From NCBI GenBank assembly GCA_964591105.1, contig CAZPZR010000002.1, positions 15,227 to 79,226 on the forward strand: DNA of 64,000 bases, read 5' to 3'. The first letter of the stretch is position 1. Each line of letters opens with the position of its first letter. The DNA comes from CAZPZR01 sp964591105 (GTDB lineage: Bacteria; Bacillota; Clostridia; Lachnospirales; Lachnospiraceae). Of the stretch, positions 19,324 through 27,683 are shown piece by piece. The translations under genes and the position numbers were made by a program. Below the pieces are notes generated by a model. It was not told where the DNA came from, did no database searches, and saw only the letters and a program-made list of their open reading frames with translations.

Positions 19324-21533
19324 TGGAAAAGATTAAAGGATACGTAGAACATATTGTGTATCGCAACGAAGAGAATGGATACACGGTGTTTAACCTGAAC
19401 AACGCAGATGGAGATCTTACATGTGTTGGAAAGTTTCACTATATTGAAGAAGGAGAACTTCTGGAACTGACGGGAGAATATACGATTCATAAGATGTATG
19501 GAACGCAGCTTCAGGTTACTTCTGCAGAAGTATGTGCACCGGAGGATGTTGTTTCTATTGAACGTTACCTTGGCTCGGGTGCAATCAAAGGTGTTGGAAA
19601 TGCACTGGCTGGTAAGATTGTGAAAAAATTCCGGGAAGATACCTTTCGAATCATTGAAGAAGAGCCAGAGCGACTGGCAGAAATTAAAGGAATCAGTGAG
19701 CGCAAGGCAAGAGAAATCGCGATTCAGGTAGCAGAGAAAAAGGATATGCGAGATGCCATGCTGTATTTACAAAAGTACGGGATTGCAACAACGCTTGCTG
19801 CACGAATTTATCAACATTACGGGCAGAATGTATATCGCGTGATTGAAGAAAATCCGTATCAACTTGCTGATCATGTAGCAGGTGTGGGATTTAAAACAGC
19901 AGATGAAATCGCTGCGAAGGTTGGAATTCATACAAACTCGGATTTTCGTATTCGCAGTGGTATTTTTTATACATTGCTTCAGAGTGTCAATGATGGACAT
20001 ATCTATTTGAAGCAGGAGACGCTTTTGTGGAAAGCAGGAGAACTTCTTGGGGTACGCATTGAACATGTGGAAACATATTTGATGGACCTTGCAATTGAGA
20101 AAAAGATTGTTGTAAAGGAAGCGGAGGATGGTATAAGAGTTTATGCGGCTCAATATTATTATATGGAGCTGAATACGGCAAAGATGCTCCACGACTTGAA
20201 TATTCATTATGATCTGGCAGATGTTGTGTTAAAACATCGGATCAGTTCCATTGAAAAAAATACGGATCTGGTGTTGGATGACATGCAGAAGATGGCAGTT
20301 ATGGAAGCTGCGAGAAATGGAGTTACCATCTTGACGGGTGGTCCGGGAACAGGAAAGACGACAACCATCAATGCGATGATTCATTTCTTCGAAAGTGAAG
20401 GTATGGATATTTTCCTTGCAGCACCGACAGGGCGTGCGGCGAAGAGAATGGCTGAAGCGACTGGATATGAGGCACAGACGATTCACCGATTACTGGAGGT
20501 GAATGGGAATCCAGAAGAAGAGACGAGAAATGGATTTCAGAGAAACCAGGAGAATCCGCTGGAGGCGGATGCAATTATCGTAGATGAAATGTCTATGGTA
20601 GATTTGCCATTGATGTATGCACTGCTGGATGCCATTGTGCCAGGAACCAGGGTTGTGTTCGTAGGAGATGGCAATCAGCTCCCAAGTGTTGGACCGGGAA
20701 GCGTATTGAAAGACATGATTGATTCCGGATGTTTTCCGACAGTAAAACTTACGAAGATTTTCCGACAGGCTGGAGAAAGTGACATTGTTATAAATGCTCA
20801 TAAGATTCAGCGTGGAGAACCAGTCGTATTAGATAATAAAAGTATGGATTTCTTCTTCCTGAAGAGACAGGATCCGAATGTGATTATCAGTGTTCTGATT
20901 ACACTAATTCAGAAGAAACTACCGCCATATGTTGATGCGAAGCCATATGATATTCAGGTGCTGACTCCAATGAGAAAAGGGTTGTTGGGAGTAGAGAGAC
21001 TGAACCGCATTTTGCAAGAATATCTGAATCCGTCTGAAGATGGAAAGAAAGAAAAAGAGTATGGTGACCGAATTTTCCGAGAAGGAGATAAGGTCATGCA
21101 GATAAAAAATAATTATCAACTGGAGTGGGAAGTTGCAACAAAATATGGAATGACGATAGACAAGGGACTTGGAATCTTCAATGGAGATATGGGGATTATC
21201 CGTACAATCAATACATATGAAGAGACTGTGACTGTGGAATTTGATGAACACAGACTCGTGAAATATCCATATAACTTGCTGGAAGAACTAGAACTTGCCT
21301 ATGCAATTACCATTCACAAGGCACAGGGGAGTGAGTACCCCGCAGTTGTGATTCCGCTGTTGCAGGGACCGCGTCAATTATTCCATCGTAATTTGATCTA
21401 CACGGCTGTTACGAGAGCTAGAAAGTGCGTAACACTTGTGGGAAGTGATGCAGTTTTTCAACAAATGATTCAGAATACGAATGAACAAGAGAGAAATACA
21501 AGTTTATCAGAGCGAATCAAAGAACTGATGTAA
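19323..21533 (+). CDS. recD2: ATP-dependent RecD-like DNA helicase
   Basis: 736-residue RecD2-type 5'-3' superfamily 1B helicase. The N-terminal region (about 1-190) holds an OB-like domain and helix-hairpin-helix motifs (IKGVGNALA and IKGISERKA). The helicase core has Walker A GGPGTGKTTT near residues 339-348 and Walker B VDEMSMVD near 420-427. A late motif TIHKAQGSEYP near 663-673 and VTRARKCVTLVG near the end complete the core. RecB and RecC partners are not here; RecD2 proteins act alone in repair and replication-fork processing. It starts inside the mreB stop codon. Confidence 0.94.
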   Translation: MEKIKGYVEHIVYRNEENGYTVFNLNNADGDLTCVGKFHYIEEGELLELTGEYTIHKMYGTQLQVTSAEVCAPEDVVSIERYLGSGAIKGVGNALAGKIVKKFREDTFRIIEEEPERLAEIKGISERKAREIAIQVAEKKDMRDAMLYLQKYGIATTLAARIYQHYGQNVYRVIEENPYQLADHVAGVGFKTADEIAAKVGIHTNSDFRIRSGIFYTLLQSVNDGHIYLKQETLLWKAGELLGVRIEHVETYLMDLAIEKKIVVKEAEDGIRVYAAQYYYMELNTAKMLHDLNIHYDLADVVLKHRISSIEKNTDLVLDDMQKMAVMEAARNGVTILTGGPGTGKTTTINAMIHFFESEGMDIFLAAPTGRAAKRMAEATGYEAQTIHRLLEVNGNPEEETRNGFQRNQENPLEADAIIVDEMSMVDLPLMYALLDAIVPGTRVVFVGDGNQLPSVGPGSVLKDMIDSGCFPTVKLTKIFRQAGESDIVINAHKIQRGEPVVLDNKSMDFFFLKRQDPNVIISVLITLIQKKLPPYVDAKPYDIQVLTPMRKGLLGVERLNRILQEYLNPSEDGKKEKEYGDRIFREGDKVMQIKNNYQLEWEVATKYGMTIDKGLGIFNGDMGIIRTINTYEETVTVEFDEHRLVKYPYNLLEELELAYAITIHKAQGSEYPAVVIPLLQGPRQLFHRNLIYTAVTRARKCVTLVGSDAVFQQMIQNTNEQERNTSLSERIKELM

Positions 21534-22244
21534 GTGAATATTTTACGTAAAATAAAACAATTTCTATGGCCGGAGATTTGCCCGTTCTGTGGAAAAGTCC
21601 ATAGAGCGGGTATCTGTCTGGGCTGTCAAAAATTGCTGAATGATCTAAAAATACAAGAACCGAGATGCTTGAAGTGTGGGAAACCAATTCGGTATCATGA
21701 GAAAGAATATTGTCATGATTGCCAGAATACACAGCACTATTTTGAACAAGGGAAATCTTTGTGGCTTCATAAGTCACCGGTGAACCAGTCGATTTATCAA
21801 TTTAAATATCACAATCAAAGAGAATTTTCAAAATATTATGCCAAGGCACTGGCGGACGCTTATGCAAGTGATGTGAAAAGATGGAAACCAGATGTATTGA
21901 TTCCGATTCCGCTTCATGCCAGAAGGAGAAGAAAACGAGGATACAATCAGGCTGAATTACTTGCGAAAGAATTAAGTAAATATTTGAAAATTCCGGTGGA
22001 TTCCAAAACGGTGAGAAGAGTACGTTATACAAATCCACAGAAAAAAATGGATCATAGCAAACGTAAGTCAAATCTAAAGAGGGCATTTTCTGTGAAACCA
22101 TTCCCAGCAAGAGTGAAAACAGTACTATTGATTGATGATATTTACACGACTGGAAATACGATAGACGCTGTTGCAATGGAATTAAAGAAAAAAGGTGTAG
22201 AAAAAGTTTATTTTTTGACGATTAGTATTGGACAAGGTTATTAA
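21534..22244 (+). CDS. comF: ComF family protein
   Basis: 236-residue ComF-type protein. The N-terminus has four Cys pairs (CPFC, CLGC, CLKC, CHDC) expected to bind zinc, and the C-terminal phosphoribosyltransferase-like domain has the motif VLLIDDIYTTGNT near residues 199-211. ComF proteins take part in DNA uptake during competence, although the phosphoribosyltransferase activity remains unclear. Translation starts at GTG 21534 directly after the recD2 stop, so the two are coupled. A comFA helicase is absent. Confidence 0.9.
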   Translation: MNILRKIKQFLWPEICPFCGKVHRAGICLGCQKLLNDLKIQEPRCLKCGKPIRYHEKEYCHDCQNTQHYFEQGKSLWLHKSPVNQSIYQFKYHNQREFSKYYAKALADAYASDVKRWKPDVLIPIPLHARRRRKRGYNQAELLAKELSKYLKIPVDSKTVRRVRYTNPQKKMDHSKRKSNLKRAFSVKPFPARVKTVLLIDDIYTTGNTIDAVAMELKKKGVEKVYFLTISIGQGY

Positions 22245-22257
22245 TGTTCGTTATACT
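22229..22257 (+). promoter_or_regulatory. Promoter of the cdaA operon
   Basis: TGGACA (22229-22234) and TATACT (22252-22257) are 17 bases apart; the -35 lies inside the end of comF. The first gene starts at 22306. Confidence 0.65.
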
Positions 22258-22305
22258 AAAAAGGACGACTAGTTTTCCGTCGAATTCAAAATGTCGAGGT
22301 GAAGC

Positions 22306-22701
22306 ATGTTAGATAAGAACAAAGTAAAATTAATGACCAAACTTGCGCTTTATGAAGAAACACAGGGAAAGCAAGATTTCAAAATTAGTGAATATTATAG
22401 AACAGACTATGTGGGATTCAATATGTTGTGTACGTTTTTGTGGACAACAGTTGGATATATTTGTGCGGTGGCATTGATTATGATTGCGATTATGGAATCG
22501 TTGATCGCGAATCTTACAGGGATGTTGATTGTTGCGCTTGGTGGAGCTATTGAAGTTGGATATGTTGTGGTTGTGACGATTTTCTTAGTGATTGCCAATC
22601 GTTTATACAATGGGAAGCATAAGCAGGCCAGATATCGAGTGAAAAAGTATAATCATGATTTGATTAAATTGCTTAGGATGTATGAAAGAGAGGGCAAATA
22701 A
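22306..22701 (+). CDS. Small membrane protein of unknown function
   Basis: 131-residue protein with two long hydrophobic helices (about residues 43-65 and 70-98) between charged, basic ends. I do not recognise a family. It is the first gene of the run leading to cdaA and overlaps the next membrane protein gene by one base, so the two probably act together. A GAGGTG site precedes ATG 22306. Confidence 0.75.
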   Translation: MLDKNKVKLMTKLALYEETQGKQDFKISEYYRTDYVGFNMLCTFLWTTVGYICAVALIMIAIMESLIANLTGMLIVALGGAIEVGYVVVVTIFLVIANRLYNGKHKQARYRVKKYNHDLIKLLRMYEREGK

Positions 22702-23900
22702 TGGAAAATATCTATGTGATACGTCAAAAACTTCAGGAGGTATATGCAACACGCGCGATTGTATTTGATAAGGCAATTCAATTTGTAGTTGCTTTGACAA
22801 CATTCCTCCTTATCAACAATAATATTGGATTTATGAAGATGGCAGCACAGCCATTCATCACACTTGCGTTGGCTGTGATTTGTACCTTCTTCCCATTTAC
22901 TATGACAATTGTTGTTGCAGCAGTGCTGATTTTAGTGCATACATTTGCTGCATCAATGGGAATAGCAGCAGTTACGGCAATCGTATTTCTTACGATGTTT
23001 GCATTATATCTTCGTTTAACACCGAAGATGGCGTTGGTAGTACTCTTAACACCAATCGCATTTGCATTAAAAATTCCATGTATCATTCCGATTGCGTATG
23101 CATTGGTCTATGGCCCAGCTTGTATCATAGCAATTGGATGTGGAACAATCGTATTTTTTATGATGGAATATGTGAAGAAAATCGTTCCTTCTTTGAAGAG
23201 CGGCGAATCCATTGGGCTGATGGAACAGGTTACAGGATATGTAAAGCAGGTATTCCAGAATAAGGAATTGTGGGTGACACTCGCAGCATTTATTATTTGC
23301 TTTTTACTTGTGTATACAATCCGCAGACAGGCAATGGATCATGCATGGAAGATTGCAATTTCATCTGGAGCAATTGCGAATGTTCTTGTAGTCACAGTTG
23401 GAGATATTGCATTTGGAGTATCTACTTCTTTTGGAAGTTTAATTATAGGAAGTGTGATTGCAATTGGAATTGGTATGATTTTGGAAATCTGCTTCTTCTC
23501 TGTGGATTATTCAAGAAGCGAGAAACTTCAATATGAAGATGATGAGTATGTTTACTATGTGAAAGCAGTTCCAAAGGTTGGTGTTACAACACCAGAGAAG
23601 ACAATCAAACGTATCAATGAACGAGAAGAAACAGAAATTATTGATGCGGCAGAGGTTCGCAGACGTGCAGTTAGAGCAGAGCGTGAGTCTGAAAATGCTG
23701 GCAGAAGACCGGAGGCTGGAAAAGCAAGAGATCCAAAGAGACCAGCGAATCGCAGACCAGTTCAGAAAGATGACCCAAGAAGAACAGCAAAACGTCCAGC
23801 AACAAAGCGAGGACCATCTACAAAAAGACAGGACATCGCAGAAGTAGATAAAATGTTGTTGACGCAGAGCTTGCGAAAAGAATTAAATTTAGATGATTAG
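22701..23900 (+). CDS. Polytopic membrane protein with basic tail, unknown
   Basis: 399-residue protein with about eight hydrophobic segments in residues 25-275, split by a short amphipathic stretch near 160-185. A cytoplasmic tail (about 295-399) is rich in Arg, Lys and Pro and ends in an acidic cap. I do not recognise it. The start overlaps the stop of the small membrane protein. It stands immediately before cdaA, suggesting a role in the same membrane complex or in cell-wall and turgor control, but this is only context. Confidence 0.78.
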   Translation: MENIYVIRQKLQEVYATRAIVFDKAIQFVVALTTFLLINNNIGFMKMAAQPFITLALAVICTFFPFTMTIVVAAVLILVHTFAASMGIAAVTAIVFLTMFALYLRLTPKMALVVLLTPIAFALKIPCIIPIAYALVYGPACIIAIGCGTIVFFMMEYVKKIVPSLKSGESIGLMEQVTGYVKQVFQNKELWVTLAAFIICFLLVYTIRRQAMDHAWKIAISSGAIANVLVVTVGDIAFGVSTSFGSLIIGSVIAIGIGMILEICFFSVDYSRSEKLQYEDDEYVYYVKAVPKVGVTTPEKTIKRINEREETEIIDAAEVRRRAVRAERESENAGRRPEAGKARDPKRPANRRPVQKDDPRRTAKRPATKRGPSTKRQDIAEVDKMLLTQSLRKELNLDD

Positions 23901-23929
23901 TAAAAACTAGCAGAAGGTGAGGTGAGAGA

Positions 23930-24814
23930 ATGGGACAGTTACTTCTTAGATTAAGAGAGCAATTTGCAGTGGATATGTATTTTCCAGATGTTCGTTTTGT
24001 AGACATTATTGAGATTTTGATTTTAACTTTTTTGCTCTATCATGTAATCATCTGGCTGAAGAATACGAAGGCGTGGATGCTGATGAAGGGGATTGTAGTG
24101 CTGGCTGTGTTCATTCTTCTTGCTGCAATTTTCCAAATGCACACCATTCTTTTCCTGGTAAAGAATTCTTTGACAGTTATGGCGACGGCAACCATTGTTG
24201 TGTTTCAGCCAGAACTTCGAAGAGCATTGGAAAAACTTGGAGAAAAGAAATTCCTTTCTTCCGTTGTTCCATTTGAAAGTAATAAGGAAAGTGCCAGATT
24301 CAGCGAGGAAACGATGGATAGCATCATCGATGCGGCGTTTAATATGGGACGCGTAAAGACAGGCGCATTGATTGTTGTGGAACAGGCTATTCGTTTGACA
24401 GAATATGAGAGCACAGGAATTCATATGGATTGTGTGGTTTCTATGCAGGTTCTTATGAATATTTTTGAACACAATACACCACTGCATGACGGAGCAATCA
24501 TCATCCGTGGAGATCGAATTGTTTCAGCAACTTGCTATTTGCCATTATCCGATAATATGGGATTAAGCAAGGAACTGGGAACTCGTCATCGAGCAGCAGT
24601 TGGAATGAGCGAAGTGAGTGACGCGTTAATTATTGTTGTGTCAGAAGAAACAGGTGCAATTTCTGTTGCACAGGGTGGTAAAATAAGCCGTAATCTGAAT
24701 CGCGAACAGTTGAAGGAAAAATTGGAAGAGATTCAGGATAAGAAACAGGAACCAAATAAACTTCTGACATTGTGGAAAGGAAGGCGAAAAGATGAAAAAA
24801 ACTCTGACCAATAA
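23930..24814 (+). CDS. cdaA: Diadenylate cyclase CdaA
   Basis: 294-residue membrane enzyme that joins two ATP into c-di-AMP, the essential second messenger controlling potassium, turgor and wall homeostasis in Firmicutes. Three membrane helices fill about residues 20-95, and the DAC domain covers about 115-250 with the catalytic motifs HDGA (near 185-188) and GTRHRAA (near 217-223). It overlaps cdaR by 23 bases. GGTGAGG upstream serves as the binding site. Confidence 0.96.
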   Translation: MGQLLLRLREQFAVDMYFPDVRFVDIIEILILTFLLYHVIIWLKNTKAWMLMKGIVVLAVFILLAAIFQMHTILFLVKNSLTVMATATIVVFQPELRRALEKLGEKKFLSSVVPFESNKESARFSEETMDSIIDAAFNMGRVKTGALIVVEQAIRLTEYESTGIHMDCVVSMQVLMNIFEHNTPLHDGAIIIRGDRIVSATCYLPLSDNMGLSKELGTRHRAAVGMSEVSDALIIVVSEETGAISVAQGGKISRNLNREQLKEKLEEIQDKKQEPNKLLTLWKGRRKDEKNSDQ

Positions 24815-26042
24815 TCTGGGTCTGAAGTTGTTAGCCTTTTTTACCGCAGTGATGTTGTGGATAATAGTGGTTAATATCGATGATCCATATGCAAAGAAAA
24901 CGTTTACAAATGTTCCGGTAACGGTCATTAATACAGAAGTGCTGGCAGAAGAACAGCAGACATTTCAGATTGTAGACAATACACAGACTGTAAGCGTGGT
25001 TGTAGATGCAAAGCGTTCTGTGTTGAATAAGATAAGAAGCGAAGACATTGTGGCTGTTGCAGATATGAAAGAGCTGACGTTAAAGACGCAGATTCCAATT
25101 GATGTGACGATTGAAGGCTTTTCAGGAAAGTATGAAAGTGCCGTGGCAACGCCAAGAAATCTTCAAGTAAAATTAGAAGAAGAAGAAATTAAGAAATTCC
25201 CAATTGTTCCAACAACGACAGGAACAGTTCGTGATGGATATGTATTGGGAGAAATCAAAGCAGTTCCAGAAAAGGTATCCATTCGTGGACCGAAATCTGT
25301 TATTGAAAAGATTAATAAAGTTGGAACGTCTGTGAATGTGTCTGGATTATCCAGAGACACGGTACTTTCTTCAGAATTAGTACTGTATGACGAAGAAGGA
25401 GAAATCATAGATCAGACACTGCTGACCAATAATCTTGGTTCCGACGGTGTGGGTGTGAAAGTTACTTTGCTTCACACGAAAGAAGTTCCGATTGAATTTG
25501 ATACATCTGAGATTTCAGCAGCAAGCGGATATGAATTTACAGGAATTACATTTGAACCTCAGAAAGTTTCCGTTGCAGGAAAAGAAGCAGATTTGGAACA
25601 GATTACCTCTATTCGAGTTCCGGCATCAGTATTGCAGATGAGTGCACTCAAGACAAAAACGGAAAAAGTTGTGAAGATTGCTGAATATCTTCCAGAACAT
25701 ATTCAGTTGACGGATGAGAATGCAGATTCAATTGTTGTAACAATCTCTGTAGAAAAGAATGGAACTAAGAGCTACGAAGTAACTGTTGGAAACATCATGG
25801 TGAAAAACTTGAGTGAAGATTTTGTCCTTACATTTGATACAGCAGACAGCATTGAACTTCTGGTACGTGGAACGAAAGAACAACTGGATGCATATGAGCC
25901 AGAAGGACATGTGAGTATTGACTTGAAGTCTTACACGAAAGCAGGCTCTTATACTGTAAAGGTAGAAGTGAACGTGCCAGCGGGATGTGTGCTTGAACGA
26001 GAACCAACAATTAATATTACATTAGAAAAGAAGGATGACTAG
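24792..26042 (+). CDS. cdaR: YbbR-domain regulator CdaR
   Basis: 416-residue protein with one N-terminal membrane helix (about residues 8-27) and four extracellular YbbR-type repeats of about 85 residues, recognisable by repeated IPIDV/FPIVP/VPIEF-like strands. CdaR modulates CdaA from outside the membrane. In many Firmicutes glmM follows; here an HPr gene follows instead. The overlap with cdaA indicates coupled translation. Confidence 0.93.
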   Translation: MKKTLTNNLGLKLLAFFTAVMLWIIVVNIDDPYAKKTFTNVPVTVINTEVLAEEQQTFQIVDNTQTVSVVVDAKRSVLNKIRSEDIVAVADMKELTLKTQIPIDVTIEGFSGKYESAVATPRNLQVKLEEEEIKKFPIVPTTTGTVRDGYVLGEIKAVPEKVSIRGPKSVIEKINKVGTSVNVSGLSRDTVLSSELVLYDEEGEIIDQTLLTNNLGSDGVGVKVTLLHTKEVPIEFDTSEISAASGYEFTGITFEPQKVSVAGKEADLEQITSIRVPASVLQMSALKTKTEKVVKIAEYLPEHIQLTDENADSIVVTISVEKNGTKSYEVTVGNIMVKNLSEDFVLTFDTADSIELLVRGTKEQLDAYEPEGHVSIDLKSYTKAGSYTVKVEVNVPAGCVLEREPTINITLEKKDD

Positions 26043-26043
26043 T

Positions 26044-26304
26044 ATGGTAGAAAAGAGGGTAACCATTAAAAACCCTACAGGCCTTCATTTAAGACCGACA
26101 GGAATTCTTTGTAACACTGCTGTAAAGTATGAATCCCGTGTGCTGATTGAACATGACGGTGTAACAGCAAATGCAAAAAGTTTGCTGAATGTACTTGCAA
26201 CAGGAATCAAAAGAGGCGATGAAATTCTTCTGATTTGTGACGGAGTGGACGAAGAAGAAGCAATGGAATCGATGATAGACACAATTGAAAATAAATTGGA
26301 ATAG
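26044..26304 (+). CDS. HPr family phosphocarrier protein
   Basis: 86-residue HPr-like protein. The phosphorylation residue His15 (NPTGLHLRPTG) and regulatory Ser46 (ANAKSLLNVLATG) are both conserved, so it should accept phosphate from enzyme I and from HPr kinase. It may be the main HPr of the phosphotransferase system or a paralogue. ATG 26044 is chosen over an earlier in-frame ATG at 26035 because of the conserved start. It comes one base after cdaR. Confidence 0.88.
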   Translation: MVEKRVTIKNPTGLHLRPTGILCNTAVKYESRVLIEHDGVTANAKSLLNVLATGIKRGDEILLICDGVDEEEAMESMIDTIENKLE

Positions 26305-26314
26305 TAAGATTTGA

Positions 26315-26347
26315 AGAGACTTCACCTTTGTGTGGAGTCTTTTTTTG
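26315..26347 (+). terminator. Terminator of the cdaA operon
   Basis: A 9-bp stem (26317-26325 with 26332-26340) with a 6-base loop is followed by six T. Confidence 0.88.
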
Positions 26348-26378
26348 TGAAAAAAATCTTAGGATTTTGTAAAGTTGG

Positions 26379-26407
26379 TTGCGAAGTGAGAAATGCTTGG
26401 ATATACT
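26379..26407 (+). promoter_or_regulatory. Promoter of the first LCP gene
   Basis: TTGCGA (26379-26384) and TATACT (26402-26407) are 17 bases apart; an AAGGAG site and ATG follow at 26436 and 26449. Confidence 0.7.
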
Positions 26408-26448
26408 AATTGGAAGAATAAAAGATACGAACTACAAGGAGAAAAACT

Positions 26449-27624
26449 ATGGAATATCGTGATCAATTAAAATATATTAAATCCCATCCGGGAAAAAGAG
26501 TGAGAATTACAGCGTTGGACAAGATGTTATGGTTTTTACTCATCGTAACGTCAGGATTATTGTTTTTTGCAATGGCAGTTGTTGGAATCTTCCCGATGAA
26601 GTATATGGCAATTGCACTGGTGATACTTGTCGCAATCATTTTGTTTGTGAAATTCCAGCAAAAAAGAGCATGCCGAAGTCGAAAAAAACGTTCCAAAGGG
26701 AAGGGACTGGCGTTTGTTATGATTGTGATCTATCTGATTACCAGTTTTTACCTGGCTCGTGCAAATCAGGCGTTGGATCGTATTGCAATTGGAGAAGAGT
26801 CTGGTGGATATGAGGAAGAACATCAGATAGATGTGACAAAACAACCATTTAATATTTATATCAGTGGAATTGATGTCTATGGGGAGATTGAAAAAGAAAG
26901 TCGAAGTGATGTGAATCTTGTTGCAACGGTTAATCCGAATACTCATAAGATTTTGTTGACAACAACACCGCGAGATTATTATGTGACGATACCAGGAATT
27001 TCCGGAGACCAACGAGATAAATTGACTCATGCGGGAATTTATGGAATTGATGCTTCTATTGCAACATTGGAGAACTTGTATCAGACAGAAATTCCATTCT
27101 ACGTGCGTGTAAACTTTACCTCTGTAATTGAAATCGTAGATGCCATGGGCGGAGTAGATGTGGAGTCCGACCTTGCATTTACAACAGGAAAAGCTGCAGG
27201 GGCAGTGGTGGAAATTAAAGAAGGAAAAAATCATTTGAATGGAAAAGAAGCATTGGCTTTCGTGCGTGAACGAAAAGCATTTGTAGATGGAGATAATCAA
27301 CGTGGAAAGAATCAGCAGGCATTATTAACGGCACTGATCAAGGAAATGATTTCGCCAATGATCGTGGTGGAAGCAAATGAGATTATTCGTTGTGTGAGTG
27401 GAGATACAGAAACCAATATGTCAGAAGCTCAGATGAAGTCCATTCTTCGTATGCAGTTGGATGATATGAAAGGATGGGAAATAGAATCTGTGGCAGCAAC
27501 CGGAGATTCTAGTGGAAAGCAGTATTGCTATTCATACAGCGGAAAACCATTGTATGTGACGGTTCCAGATACTTCCAAAGTGGAAGAGATTGGAGGGGAA
27601 ATTCGAGAATATCTTGGAGAGTAG
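26449..27624 (+). CDS. LytR-CpsA-Psr (LCP) family protein with three N-terminal helices
   Basis: 391-residue LCP protein. LCP enzymes transfer lipid-linked wall polymers to peptidoglycan outside the membrane. Three helices lie at about residues 27-49, 51-68 and 86-104, instead of the single helix seen in simple LCPs. The LCP domain (about 135-330) carries ESRSDVN, TTPRDYYV and VRERK motifs with the conserved Asp and Arg residues that bind the pyrophosphate lipid. It has its own promoter and is followed by a secreted wall hydrolase. Confidence 0.92.
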   Translation: MEYRDQLKYIKSHPGKRVRITALDKMLWFLLIVTSGLLFFAMAVVGIFPMKYMAIALVILVAIILFVKFQQKRACRSRKKRSKGKGLAFVMIVIYLITSFYLARANQALDRIAIGEESGGYEEEHQIDVTKQPFNIYISGIDVYGEIEKESRSDVNLVATVNPNTHKILLTTTPRDYYVTIPGISGDQRDKLTHAGIYGIDASIATLENLYQTEIPFYVRVNFTSVIEIVDAMGGVDVESDLAFTTGKAAGAVVEIKEGKNHLNGKEALAFVRERKAFVDGDNQRGKNQQALLTALIKEMISPMIVVEANEIIRCVSGDTETNMSEAQMKSILRMQLDDMKGWEIESVAATGDSSGKQYCYSYSGKPLYVTVPDTSKVEEIGGEIREYLGE

Positions 27625-27683
27625 CATTTGAAAAAAGAAAGAGAAATGCTATATTTAAGCAAATGACGGACAGGAGGAAATAC

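Noticed and set aside
26557..27300. 247-residue minus-strand open frame
   Set aside because: Antisense shadow of the LCP gene with no ribosome binding site.
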